A stretch of 64,000 nucleotides of DNA, from NCBI GenBank assembly GCA_017881265.1, contig JADGRA010000023.1, forward strand, positions 62,001 through 126,000. Reading direction: 5' to 3'. A program made the position numbers and the translations under genes. The notes below the pieces were generated by a model. It was not told the DNA's origin, made no database searches, and worked only from the letters and a program-made list of their open reading frames with translations. This document shows, piece after piece, positions 7,735-16,094 of this stretch; position 1 is the stretch's first letter; each line of letters opens with the position of its first letter. The DNA is from Myxococcaceae bacterium (GTDB lineage: Bacteria > Myxococcota > Myxococcia > Myxococcales > Myxococcaceae).

Positions 7735-9759
7735 TCATCGGGACGCTTCGTCCCCCGCATTTCCTGGGCCGGCGGCCGTGGCCAGCTGGCAAATCTGCAC
7801 CACCTGCGGGCCGAAGCGCTCCCACTGGGTGGGGCCCGTCCCCTTCACCGCCAGGAAGTCCTCGCGGTTTCGCGGCAGCGCGGTGGCCAGGGCCCGCAGC
7901 GTCTTGTCGTTGAACACAATAAACGGCGGCACCTCCAAGTCCCGGCTGAGGTCTCTGCGGAAGCGGCGCAATTCCAGGGCGGCGCGCTCGCTGTAGTGGC
8001 CGTCGTTGCCGGCGGCCCCGGACTTGTAGACCTGGCTTTTTCCCGCAGGGGCCCGCGGGCGTGGCTGGCCCAGCGTCGTCCGCCGGCCGTGGCACACGTC
8101 GCAGCCCGAGCAGCTGCTTTCCGCCAGCTCCTCGCCGAAGTAGCGCAAGAGAAAGCCCCGCCGGCAGCGGCGGCCGTAGGCGTAGTCCGTCATCCGCTTG
8201 AGCAGCAAGAGCGAGCGCTGCTCCTGTGCGCGCACGCGGTCCAGCGACAGCCCCAGGGTGTGGAAGGGCACCCGCTGCAGCGGGCGGATGCTGCGGCCGG
8301 CGAAAGGGCGGCGGACTTCCAACAGGCGCGCGCGGTCCAGGGCGGCCAGTGCCCGGCGGACACTGTCCTCCTCCAGGCCCGAGCGGCTGGCCAGTGCGCC
8401 GAGCCGCAGGCTGGTCACCTCCCCGGGGGCCAGAAGGGCCGTCACCGCTTCGTACACGGCGCGCGCCGGCTTGCCCAGTCGGGCCGGGACGTCGGTTTCG
8501 GTGAGGCGGCGCAGCCGCCAGGCGCCCTCGCCGGCCACCGTCCGTTCCAGAAGTCCCTCCCGCTCGAGGATGCGCAGCGCGGCGGACACCTCGAATTCGC
8601 TCGCCCCCACGCCTGCGGCCAGCGCCGCCAGCCCCTTCTCGAAGCCCCCGGCGGCCACCAGGGCATTCCACACGTCGGAGATGACGGCCTCGCTGGGGTG
8701 GTTCCCCTCAATCATCCGTTCCTGGGTGAAGACGTCGGCGTGGTTGAAGAGGAGGAGTGCATGGGCCGGGCCCGAGTCGCGCCCGGCGCGTCCAATCTCC
8801 TGGTAGTAGGCCTCCACCGCGCGGGGGATGTTGGCGTGGATGACGAAGCGGATGTCCGCCTTGTCGATGCCCATCCCGAAGGCGTTGGTGGCGATGGCCA
8901 CTGCGTTGGGCGAGGACATGAAGCGGTCTTGCGCCCGGCGCCGGTCCTCCTCCTCCATCCCGGCGTGGTACAGCACCACCGGGTGCCCGCGTGTCTTGAG
9001 AGCGGAATGGAGCGACTCGGCCGCCTTCCTCGTGGCGCAGTAGATGAGGCCCGAGCCGCCCTCCTCCACCCGGGCCGCGCAGGCCGCCCGCTTGTCCTCG
9101 TCGCCCGATACCGGGCACACCTCGAGGAAGAGGTTGGGCCGGTCGAAGCCGGCGACGAAGACGGCCGGGTCCTTGAGGAGGAGCGAGCGGACGATGTCCT
9201 CGCGCACCTCCGGCGTGGCGGTGGCGGTGAGGGCCACGGTGCGCGGCGGGCGCAGCTTCTTGCGCACCTGGCCCAGCAGCGCGTAGTCGGGCCGGAAGTC
9301 GTGCCCCCACTGGCTGATGCAGTGGGCCTCGTCCACTGCCAGCAGCGCCACGCCGACCGTCTGCAGCGCCTCGACGAAGGCCTGGCTGCGAAAGCGCTCC
9401 GGGGCCACGTACACCAGCCGGTAGGCGCCAGTGCGCATGCGGCGGATGCGCTCGGAGCGCTCCGACTCGGTGAGGGTGGAGTTGATGACGGTGGCCGAGA
9501 TGCTGCGCGCCTCCAGCTGCTCCACCTGGTCCTTCATCAGGGCAATCAGCGGGGACACCACCACCGTGACCCCGGGCAACAGCATCGCCGGCAGCTGGTA
9601 GCAGAGACTCTTGCCGGCGCCGGTGGGCATCACCACCACCGTGTTGCGGCCGGCCACCACGCTGCTGATGACTTCCGCCTGGCCGGTGCGGAAGGCGCCC
9701 AGCCCGAAGTGCCGCCGCAGCGCGACGGCTGCCTCGTCCTGCACCTGCACACCCTCCAT
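7735..9759 (-). CDS. recQ: ATP-dependent DNA helicase RecQ
   Basis: 674 residues, slightly longer than E. coli RecQ (about 610). Visible in order: Walker A MPTGAGKS (about 44-51), DEAH box VDEAHCISQWGHDFRPDY (about 140-157), helicase motifs IV-VI including IGRAGRD near 330, the zinc-binding Cys cluster of the RQC region (four Cys, about 533-557), a winged-helix-like segment before it, and a C-terminal HRDC domain (about 585-655). RecQ unwinds DNA 3' to 5' in recombination repair and restart of stalled forks. A single-gene unit convergent with the small membrane protein gene. Confidence 0.97.
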   Translation of the reverse strand: MEGVQVQDEAAVALRRHFGLGAFRTGQAEVISSVVAGRNTVVVMPTGAGKSLCYQLPAMLLPGVTVVVSPLIALMKDQVEQLEARSISATVINSTLTESERSERIRRMRTGAYRLVYVAPERFRSQAFVEALQTVGVALLAVDEAHCISQWGHDFRPDYALLGQVRKKLRPPRTVALTATATPEVREDIVRSLLLKDPAVFVAGFDRPNLFLEVCPVSGDEDKRAACAARVEEGGSGLIYCATRKAAESLHSALKTRGHPVVLYHAGMEEEDRRRAQDRFMSSPNAVAIATNAFGMGIDKADIRFVIHANIPRAVEAYYQEIGRAGRDSGPAHALLLFNHADVFTQERMIEGNHPSEAVISDVWNALVAAGGFEKGLAALAAGVGASEFEVSAALRILEREGLLERTVAGEGAWRLRRLTETDVPARLGKPARAVYEAVTALLAPGEVTSLRLGALASRSGLEEDSVRRALAALDRARLLEVRRPFAGRSIRPLQRVPFHTLGLSLDRVRAQEQRSLLLLKRMTDYAYGRRCRRGFLLRYFGEELAESSCSGCDVCHGRRTTLGQPRPRAPAGKSQVYKSGAAGNDGHYSERAALELRRFRRDLSRDLEVPPFIVFNDKTLRALATALPRNREDFLAVKGTGPTQWERFGPQVVQICQLATAAGPGNAGDEASR

Positions 9760-9829
9760 AAGGGCGGGGAGTCTACCCCGGGGACGGGACGTTTGCGGCC
9801 GGCCGCGGGCGGCGCCTGCGGGCCATGCC

Positions 9830-10288
9830 CTAGAACTTGGACATCGCGAAGAAGGCCTTCATCTTCTCGTTCGTCTCGCGCAGCCGCGCCGACAGCGTCC
9901 GCACCAGCGTCCACAGCACCGCGTAGGCCAGGTCCTTGTCGGTGAAGAGGAGCTGGTCGAACTGCCGCCGGTCGATGCGCCACAGGGTGGCGGTCTCGTG
10001 CGCGTAGGCGTCCGCGCTGCGGACGCTCTCCTCCACCACCCCCATCTCGCCGAAGTACTGGCCGGCGTCGAGGATGGCCAGCGCCTCCTCTCCCATGCCG
10101 GGGACGCGCCGGGAGATGCGCACCTTGCCGGAGACCAACAGGTACATGGACTGGGCCGGCTCCCCCTCGCGGAAGATGAGGGCGCCCGCCTCCACCGTCT
10201 CCGCCTCGCAAATGGCGGCCACCTTGCGTAGCTGAGAGGGACTCAACCCCTGGAAGAGGGTGACCTGGGCGAGCGGAGCGACGTCCAT
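9830..10288 (-). CDS. Stand-alone cyclic nucleotide-binding domain protein
   Basis: 152 residues, almost entirely one cNMP-binding beta-roll. The phosphate-binding cassette reads FGEMGVVEESVRSADAYA (about 71-88) with the key Glu and Arg in place. There is no helix-turn-helix after the domain, only a helical tail, so this is not a CRP-type DNA-binding regulator; such proteins usually act as regulatory subunits of other proteins. The gene diverges from trxB; the 143 bases between them (10289-10431) should carry both promoters, though I see no clear consensus elements. Confidence 0.85.
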   Translation of the reverse strand: MDVAPLAQVTLFQGLSPSQLRKVAAICEAETVEAGALIFREGEPAQSMYLLVSGKVRISRRVPGMGEEALAILDAGQYFGEMGVVEESVRSADAYAHETATLWRIDRRQFDQLLFTDKDLAYAVLWTLVRTLSARLRETNEKMKAFFAMSKF

Positions 10289-10431
10289 CCGGTTAGCTTC
10301 CTTCTTCCTTGGAAGAGGCCTTTGTTACCACAAGCCCCGGACCCCCTGGCGCCCTGCCTGCTAGGTTTGCCCGGGGAGCCGCCCACCCTCCACCGCAGCA
10401 CAGCCCCCCTCAGGAGAGCTGAACGCCCCCC

Positions 10432-11394
10432 GTGTCGACGCCCATCCACAAGGTGACCATCCTCGGCTCCGGCCCCGCCGGCTACACCGCCGCCATCTAC
10501 GCCGCGCGCGCGGGCCTGGAACCTGTCCTGTACGCCGGCGGTCCGGCGGAGCATGACCCCTCCCGGGTCCCGGGCGGGCAGTTGATGATTACCACCGACG
10601 TCGAGAATTACCCGGGCTTCCCCGAGGCGGTGACGGGGCCAGAACTCATCGAGCGCTTCCAGAAGCAGGCCGAGCGCTTCGGTACCGTGGTGCACCTGGA
10701 AAATATTACGGCGGTCGAGCTCGCCCGGCGGCCCTTCCACCTCACCTCCGAGAGCAGGGGCAAGGTGCTGACCGAGACCCTCATCGTCGCTACCGGGGCC
10801 ACCGCCAAGTGGCTGGCGGTGCCCGGGGAGGTGCAGTACCGAAACCGCGGCGTCTCGGCCTGCGCCACCTGCGACGGGGCCTTCTTCAAGGGCATGGAGG
10901 TCCTGGTGGTGGGCGGCGGCGACACCGCCATGGAGGAGGCCAGCTACCTCGCCAAGCTGGCCTCCAAGGTGACGCTGGTGCACCGGCGCGACTCCTTCCG
11001 GGCGTCCAAAATCATGCAGCACCGGGTGCTCAAGAATCCCAAAGTCTCCGTGGTGTGGGACAGCGTGGTGGAGGAGCTGCTTGGCGACGGGAAGTCCTTC
11101 ACCGGGGCGCGGGTGCGCAACGTGAAGACGTCCGAGGTGAGGACGCTGCACGCGGGCGGACTCTTCGTCGCCATCGGCCACAGGCCCAACTCCGAACTCT
11201 TCGAGAATTTCCTGGAAACGACGGAGGCCGGCTACCTGAAGACGGTGGCCGGCTCCACCCGCACCGAACTGGAAGGCGTCTTCGTCTGCGGCGACGTGGC
11301 CGACCCGGTGTACCGCCAGGCCGTCACCGCCGCCGGGACCGGCTGCATGGCGGCCATCGATGCCGAACGCTTCCTGGTGGAGCACGGCCGGTGA
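10432..11394 (+). CDS. trxB: Thioredoxin-disulfide reductase (TrxB)
   Basis: A 320-residue low-molecular-weight flavoprotein. It has the N-terminal FAD site GSGPAGYTAA (about 12-21), the redox-active CATC motif (Cys144 and Cys147), the NADPH site GGGDTAMEEA (about 162-171) and the C-terminal FAD motif GVFVCGDVAD. It transfers electrons from NADPH to thioredoxin in the cytoplasm. Start is GTG 10432 with AGGAG about 15 bases upstream. Its stop overlaps the start of the PLP enzyme gene, so a trxB-PLP enzyme-moaC operon is likely. Confidence 0.96.
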   Translation: MSTPIHKVTILGSGPAGYTAAIYAARAGLEPVLYAGGPAEHDPSRVPGGQLMITTDVENYPGFPEAVTGPELIERFQKQAERFGTVVHLENITAVELARRPFHLTSESRGKVLTETLIVATGATAKWLAVPGEVQYRNRGVSACATCDGAFFKGMEVLVVGGGDTAMEEASYLAKLASKVTLVHRRDSFRASKIMQHRVLKNPKVSVVWDSVVEELLGDGKSFTGARVRNVKTSEVRTLHAGGLFVAIGHRPNSELFENFLETTEAGYLKTVAGSTRTELEGVFVCGDVADPVYRQAVTAAGTGCMAAIDAERFLVEHGR

Positions 11395-12572
11395 GCGGGC
11401 CCGACAAGCCCGAGACGCTGGCCATTCACGCCGGCACGCGGCTGCAGGGCTCGCGCACGGTGGACCTGGTGGCCCCGGTGCACCTGAGCGCAGTGGGGTA
11501 CTTCGAGTCGTCCGAGGACCTCGACGCCTCCCTGGACGGCAAGGACTTCGTCTACGCCCGCATCCGCGCCCAGAATGCCTCCCTCCTCGAAGAGGCGGTG
11601 GCAGCGCTGGAAGGCGCCGAGGCGGCCGTGACCTACGGAAGCGGCATGGCCGCGCTGCGGGCGCTGTGGGATGCGCAGGGCCTTCGCCCGGGCGACCGGG
11701 TGGTGATGGCCCTGGACGGCTACGGCGCCACCCGGGCCCTGTACAAGCAGCTGGCCGCGCGCTCCGGCGTGGAGCTGCACGCGCTGCTCTTGTCGGACAA
11801 GGACGCCCCGGCACGCATGGCAGCCCTCGCCCCGCGCTTCCTCCTGGCGGAGGCCATCACCAACCCCCTCCTCAACATGCCAGACCTTCCGGAGTTGGCC
11901 CGCGCCGCCCACGCGGTGGGCGCCGTCTTCGCCGTGGACGGCACCTTCAGTTCCCCGGTGCTGCAGCGCACGCTGCAGCAGGGCGCGGACTACGCGCTGC
12001 AGTCCTCCACCAAGTGGATTAACGGCCACTCGGACGCCACCGGCGGCGTTGTCGCCGGCTCGGCCGAGCGCATCCAGCCGCTGTTGGCCGCCCGCGTGCT
12101 GGACGGGGCCATCCTCGGCCCCTTCGAGGCCTGGCTGACGCTGCGGGGCCTGCGGACGCTGCCCGTGCGCATGGCGGCGCACAGCGCCCATGCGCTGGCG
12201 GTGGCCCAGCGGCTGGCGGCCGATGGCCGCGTCACCCGGGTGCTGTACCCGGGGCTGCCCTCGCACCCCCAGCATGCGGTGGCCGCCCGGCTGCTGCCGC
12301 GCGGCTACGGCGGCATGGTGGCCTTTGAGATGGCCCACGGTGGCCGGGCGGAGGTGTTTCGCTTCCTGGAACGGGTGAAGCTGGCCCGGCCGGCGCCGAC
12401 GCTGGGGGACGTGGCCACCCTCGTCATGCACCCGGCCAGCGCCGCCGCTCGCCGCATGACGGCCGAGGAACGCGCCCAGGCCGGCATTTCGGAAAGGCTG
12501 GTGCGCGTCTCGGTGGGCCTCGAGGACCCGGACGACATTGCCGAGGACTTGCTGCAGGCGGTGGCCCCGTGA
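11391..12572 (+). CDS. Cys/Met-metabolism PLP-dependent enzyme (trans-sulfuration family)
   Basis: A 393-residue fold-type I PLP enzyme starting at GTG 11391, overlapping the trxB stop. It shows the family features YARIRAQNASLLEEAVAALEGAE (here cited in part: YARIRAQNASLLE), GSGMAAL for the PLP phosphate, AVDGTFSSP with the Asp binding the pyridine nitrogen, and SSTKWINGHSD with the PLP-binding Lys. Relatives are cystathionine gamma-synthase, cystathionine beta/gamma-lyase, methionine gamma-lyase and O-acylhomoserine sulfhydrylase. Sequence alone does not decide among them. Its place between thioredoxin reductase and moaC suggests a sulfur-handling role. Confidence 0.88.
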   Translation: MSGPDKPETLAIHAGTRLQGSRTVDLVAPVHLSAVGYFESSEDLDASLDGKDFVYARIRAQNASLLEEAVAALEGAEAAVTYGSGMAALRALWDAQGLRPGDRVVMALDGYGATRALYKQLAARSGVELHALLLSDKDAPARMAALAPRFLLAEAITNPLLNMPDLPELARAAHAVGAVFAVDGTFSSPVLQRTLQQGADYALQSSTKWINGHSDATGGVVAGSAERIQPLLAARVLDGAILGPFEAWLTLRGLRTLPVRMAAHSAHALAVAQRLAADGRVTRVLYPGLPSHPQHAVAARLLPRGYGGMVAFEMAHGGRAEVFRFLERVKLARPAPTLGDVATLVMHPASAAARRMTAEERAQAGISERLVRVSVGLEDPDDIAEDLLQAVAP

Positions 12573-13042
12573 AGATGGTGGACGTCGGCGGGAAGCCGAG
12601 GACGGAACGCGTGGCGGTGGCCACCGCCAGGCTGCGCATGAAGCCCGCCACCGTGCGGCGGATTGTGGCCGGCAAGGTGGAGAAGGGCGACGTGCTGGCC
12701 GCGGCGCAGCTGGCCGGCGTCATGGCGGCCAAGCACACGCCGGACCTGGTGCCCCTGTGCCACCCCATTGCCCTGTCCGCCGTGGAGGTGGAGGTGTGGA
12801 CGCGACGGGCCGGGGTGGACGTGCGGACGGAGGTGCGGACGGTGGACCGCACCGGGGTGGAGATGGAGGCCCTCACCGCGGCGGCCGCGGCCGCCCTCAC
12901 CGTCTACGACATGTGCAAGAGCGTCGACCGCGGGATGGTGCTGGAGTCTCTGCAACTCGAACACAAGGCCGGCGGCCGGAGCGGGACGTGGTCCCGCCGG
13001 GCACGGCCGTCCGGACGCAAGAAGCGCAAGGCGCCCGCCTAG
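12569..13042 (+). CDS. moaC: Cyclic pyranopterin monophosphate synthase MoaC
   Basis: A 157-residue protein of the MoaC family: LCHPIALSAVEVEV near residue 65 and TVYDMCKSVDRGM near 112 hold the catalytic His and Lys residues. MoaC converts the MoaA product 3',8-cyclo-7,8-dihydro-GTP to cPMP, the first step of molybdenum cofactor synthesis. Start GTG 12569 overlaps the previous stop (GTGA); an ATG two codons on is possible. The last 20 residues are rich in Arg, Lys and Ser and extend beyond the usual core. The stop codon overlaps that of the convergent Nudix gene by four bases. Confidence 0.95.
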   Translation: MKMVDVGGKPRTERVAVATARLRMKPATVRRIVAGKVEKGDVLAAAQLAGVMAAKHTPDLVPLCHPIALSAVEVEVWTRRAGVDVRTEVRTVDRTGVEMEALTAAAAAALTVYDMCKSVDRGMVLESLQLEHKAGGRSGTWSRRARPSGRKKRKAPA

Positions 13043-13602
13043 GGCCGAAGCGCACCGGCGCGTGCGGCGAAGTACACGGCATTCACCACCAGCGCGTGGG
13101 TAATGGTGCCCTGCTGGATGAGGCGCTCCAGGCCGGAGGCCGGGACGCGCACCACGGCAATGTCCTCATCCGTCTGTGGCCGGCCCGACAGAAGGGGCGT
13201 GCAGCCGAGGGCCAGGTAGCTGTGGCAGCGGTTGGCTTGCAGGGCCGGGTTGGGGTGCACCGCGCCGAGGAATTCCCAGGATGCGGCGCGGAAGCCCGTC
13301 TCCTCCTCCAACTCGCGCGCCGCCGCCGCGGAAGGCGTCTCCCCGGCGTCCACCATGCCGCCCGGAATCTCCAGGGAGTTGGCCTCGGCGCCGAAGCGAA
13401 ACTGCCGGACGAGGAGGGCGTCGCGCTCCGGCGTCAGTGCCACCACGTTGACCCAGTCCGGCGCGGTGAGGACGACGCGAGGATGTTCCCTGCCGTCGCG
13501 CGGGTCCGCGAAGCGGTCCTCGCGGATGCGCAGGATGGTGTAGTCGTGCTCCTGCCCGCGCTGGGTGCGCCTCCAGGGCCTGGGCGGTGCGGCGTCCGGC
13601 AC
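13039..13602 (-). CDS. NUDIX hydrolase, ADP-ribose pyrophosphatase-like
   Basis: 187 residues with an intact Nudix box (G-x5-E-x7-REL-x-EE-x-G), beginning GGMVDAGETPSAAAARE near residue 80. The N-terminal strand pattern and position of the box resemble ADP-ribose or nucleoside-diphosphate-sugar pyrophosphatases, which hydrolyse X-linked nucleoside diphosphates with Mg2+. Start is GTG 13602. It lies 16 bases downstream of the SirB1-like gene on the same strand, so the two probably form an operon. Substrate cannot be fixed from sequence. Confidence 0.88.
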   Translation of the reverse strand: MPDAAPPRPWRRTQRGQEHDYTILRIREDRFADPRDGREHPRVVLTAPDWVNVVALTPERDALLVRQFRFGAEANSLEIPGGMVDAGETPSAAAARELEEETGFRAASWEFLGAVHPNPALQANRCHSYLALGCTPLLSGRPQTDEDIAVVRVPASGLERLIQQGTITHALVVNAVYFAARAGALRP

Positions 13603-13618
13603 GGGTGGGTACTTTCGC

Positions 13619-14503
13619 CTAGTTGAGGTAGTCCACGCGCTGCTTCAGCGTCCGGGCGGCCAGGCGCAGGTTGCGCTGGTCCGGCGCGTCCGGAGACAAC
13701 TCCAGGCAGCGTTCCACGTCGGTCAGCGCCGCCTGGTAGGCGCCCAGGGCGGAGAGGATGCCCGCGCGCACGCGGAGTTCCCCCGGATGGTCCGGCACCA
13801 GCAGCAAGAGCAAGTCCACCACGGCCAGCGCGCGCTCCCCGTCGCCGCGCGACAGGTAGCTGCGCTTGAGGTTGGACAGCATGCGGGTGGTGATGGTCTG
13901 CACGGAGGCGGCGGAGAGGAGGCGCGGGGTGAAGCGCACCGCCGGCGCCACGCGCGCCAGCAGCTCCTCGCAGCCGGACCCGTTGAGGACCTGCCCGTGG
14001 TTGAAAGGGTCCAGCACCAGGCGCTCTCCGGGGCCCGGCGTCGCCACCAGGAAGTGTGCCGGGAAGCTGACGCCCACCAGCGGCACGCCGGCCCGGCGCG
14101 CCACTTCCAGGTACACCACCGACAGGGCGATGGGCAGCCCCGTCTTGCGGGCCAGCACGTGGTGAAGCGCGCTGCTGGGCGGCGTGTCGTCCAGCGCGGC
14201 GCCGCCTGTGAAACCCTCCTCGTCCACCAGCACCTGGCGCAGTGCCGCCAGCCGGCCGGCCACGTCGCCGTTGTCCGGCATGACTTGCCGCACGCGGCGA
14301 CCGAGCGCGTCCAGCGTGCCTTCCACTTCCTCCACGCGGAAGTCGTCGTCGACGAGCGAGGCGACGGCGCACGCGGCCCAGTCCAGCCGCGGCGGGCTCG
14401 CCTTCAGTCCACGGGTGAGCAACTCACGAGCGCGCGCATGACTCAGCTGAAGCGTATTCACGCCTCTGCTCTTGCTCACCTCCGCGCTTCCTTGCAAGCC
14501 CAT
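13619..14503 (-). CDS. SirB1-family protein (transglutaminase-like fold plus TPR)
   Basis: 294 residues. The central region (about 55-190) matches the SirB1/transglutaminase-like domain, with LHHVLARKTGLPIALSVVYL and VGVSFPAHFLV plus DPFNHGQVL; the C-terminal 100 residues form TPR-like helices. The classical Cys of transglutaminases is not evident, as in other SirB1 proteins, so it is probably a non-peptidase member of unknown role. The ATG at 14503 has an AGGAG rather far upstream; GTG codons 8-15 residues inside are alternatives. First gene of a two-gene unit with the Nudix hydrolase. Confidence 0.82.
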   Translation of the reverse strand: MGLQGSAEVSKSRGVNTLQLSHARARELLTRGLKASPPRLDWAACAVASLVDDDFRVEEVEGTLDALGRRVRQVMPDNGDVAGRLAALRQVLVDEEGFTGGAALDDTPPSSALHHVLARKTGLPIALSVVYLEVARRAGVPLVGVSFPAHFLVATPGPGERLVLDPFNHGQVLNGSGCEELLARVAPAVRFTPRLLSAASVQTITTRMLSNLKRSYLSRGDGERALAVVDLLLLLVPDHPGELRVRAGILSALGAYQAALTDVERCLELSPDAPDQRNLRLAARTLKQRVDYLN

Positions 14504-14608
14504 CCGCCAAGCAAGGACTCCTGGTGACGTTGAATAACGCTGGGCGCGAATGGGCTGCCACCCGGGGCGCGGCGGCGGCTATGAAAGAGAGCCTGGAGGT
14601 CTCTGGAC

Positions 14609-15055
14609 ATGGCCACGCTTTCCCCGCACCGCATTGAGACGGACGCCGGCATTGCCGAGGTGGTGAAGCGCTCCCGGCGCATTGCCGTCCTCGGCATCAA
14701 GACGGAGGCGCAGGCCGGACAGCCCGCCTACGACGTGGCGAAGTACCTCGCCCGCGCGGGGCTGGAGGTGGTGCCGGTCCCCGTCTACTACCCCGACGTC
14801 ACCGAGATTCTCGGCCAGAAGGTGTACCGGCGGCTGCAGGACGTTCCCGGCGACATTGACTTGGTAGACGTGTTCCGCCGCCCGCTGGACCTGGAACAGC
14901 ACGTCGCGGACTTGCTGGCCAAGAAGCCGAAGGCGGTGTGGTTTCAGCTGGGCATCCGCAACGACGCTGTCGCGGACCAGCTGGCCGCCGCCGGCATCGA
15001 CGTCGTGCAGGACAGGTGCCTGATGGTCGAGCACCGCCGGCACGCAGGGGACTGA
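14609..15055 (+). CDS. CoA-binding domain protein (YccU-like)
   Basis: A 148-residue single-domain CoA-binding Rossmann protein: RRIAVLGIKTEAQAG near the N-terminus, VPVPVYYPDVTEILG and WFQLGIRNDAVADQLAAAG follow the YccU family, and a conserved VQDRCLMVEH is near the end. These proteins bind CoA but their cellular job is unsettled. Start ATG 14609 has a good Shine-Dalgarno (GGAGG, 8 bases upstream). Convergent with the patatin gene, 17 bases apart. Confidence 0.88.
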   Translation: MATLSPHRIETDAGIAEVVKRSRRIAVLGIKTEAQAGQPAYDVAKYLARAGLEVVPVPVYYPDVTEILGQKVYRRLQDVPGDIDLVDVFRRPLDLEQHVADLLAKKPKAVWFQLGIRNDAVADQLAAAGIDVVQDRCLMVEHRRHAGD

Positions 15056-15072
15056 CCGGCCCGCCTCTTTCT

Positions 15073-15987
15073 TCAGCTGGATGCGGGCCCGGCGGTCCGC
15101 AGCGCCGCGGCCGGCTGGGCCAGCGCTCGCACCGCGGAAGCACGTCCGGCCGCCACCGCCTGTGGCCCTAGGTGCAACCTGCGCGGAGAGACGGCCGGCA
15201 ACTCCGACACCACCAGGTAGACGTCCAGCCCTTCGGCGGACAACAGCGCGAGTTGCAATTCCAGGTGCGAGCGCCGCAGCGCCGCCACGCCGGCGGCCAG
15301 CCCCCGGACATAGGCCAAGGGCCCGCCCACCGCGGTGGCCCCCCGGGTGGGGAGCAAGTGGACGACCAGCGCGTCCAGGGCCCGGGGCAGGTGCCGGCTG
15401 AGGGCCAGCGCCGGCGCCTTGTCCACCAGGCCGCCGTCCCACAACAGGCCGCCGTCCAAGGGCACCGGGCGGAAGAGGCCCGGGTAGGCGCAGGTGGCGT
15501 GGACGGCCGGGGCCAATTCGCCCCGGGTGAGGGCCACGCTGCCGGCGCGGCCGACGTCGGCCGCCACCAGAAGCAGCGGCGTCGCGCACTCCTCGAAGCG
15601 GCGCACGGGCAGGGTGGAGGAGAGGAGGGCGCGGAAACGCCGGCCGGCCAGAAGCCCCATGCCGCCCGTGCCGCCACGGGCCGCGTCGGCGAGGCCAGCG
15701 ACGACGTCCACGTCCCAGAAGGTTTCCCTCCGCAGGGACAGAAGCAACCCCTCCAGCGCCCCCGGGGCCATGCCGGCGGCGGCGTAGGCGGACACCAGGC
15801 CGCCGGCGGACGTCCCGGCGTAGGCCGCCGGGCGCACGCCCGCCGCCAGCAGCCCTGCCAGGAAGCCGGTGTGCCCGAAGAAGCCGAAGAAGCCCGCTGA
15901 CAGCACCAGCCCCACCCGGCGCCCGGCCAGCGCCTGCAGCAACGTCGGGGTGCCGTCCGGGGAGGGGGGGTGGACGCGTCTGGGCAT
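15073..15987 (-). CDS. Patatin-like phospholipase
   Basis: 304 residues. It has the oxyanion-hole glycine region LSAGFFGFFGHTGFL (about 29-43), the nucleophile elbow GTSAGG (about 58-63) and the catalytic Asp motif LLWDGGLVDKAP (about 170-181), giving the Ser-Asp dyad of patatins. Such enzymes hydrolyse acyl esters of phospholipids or other lipids. The start chosen is ATG 15987, since translation further upstream lacks conserved sequence. It diverges from the SahR-like gene across 106 bases. No signal peptide; probably cytoplasmic or membrane-associated. Confidence 0.88.
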   Translation of the reverse strand: MPRRVHPPSPDGTPTLLQALAGRRVGLVLSAGFFGFFGHTGFLAGLLAAGVRPAAYAGTSAGGLVSAYAAAGMAPGALEGLLLSLRRETFWDVDVVAGLADAARGGTGGMGLLAGRRFRALLSSTLPVRRFEECATPLLLVAADVGRAGSVALTRGELAPAVHATCAYPGLFRPVPLDGGLLWDGGLVDKAPALALSRHLPRALDALVVHLLPTRGATAVGGPLAYVRGLAAGVAALRRSHLELQLALLSAEGLDVYLVVSELPAVSPRRLHLGPQAVAAGRASAVRALAQPAAALRTAGPASS

Positions 15988-16053
15988 GGCAGCGGCGGGG
16001 CCCCCTACGTAGGGAGCCGCCCGGGCCCGGGGGGGCGTCTCACGGGGCGCGGG

Positions 16054-16094
16054 TTGTGTGCAAGGGAGAATCGACGTATGAGCATCTATCGATA
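16054..16094 (+). promoter_or_regulatory. Putative promoter and operator of the SahR-metH operon
   Basis: A weak promoter can be drawn: TTGTGT at 16054-16059, 17-base spacer, TATGAG at 16077-16082. This puts the transcript start only a few bases before the ATG at 16094, so the mRNA may be nearly leaderless. The same stretch is AT-rich for this genome and holds the palindrome TATCGATA (16087-16094) and an inverted pair ATCGA/TCGAT (16070-16074 and 16089-16093). An ArsR-type repressor encoded next door would plausibly bind here. All of this is inference from sequence. Confidence 0.35.
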
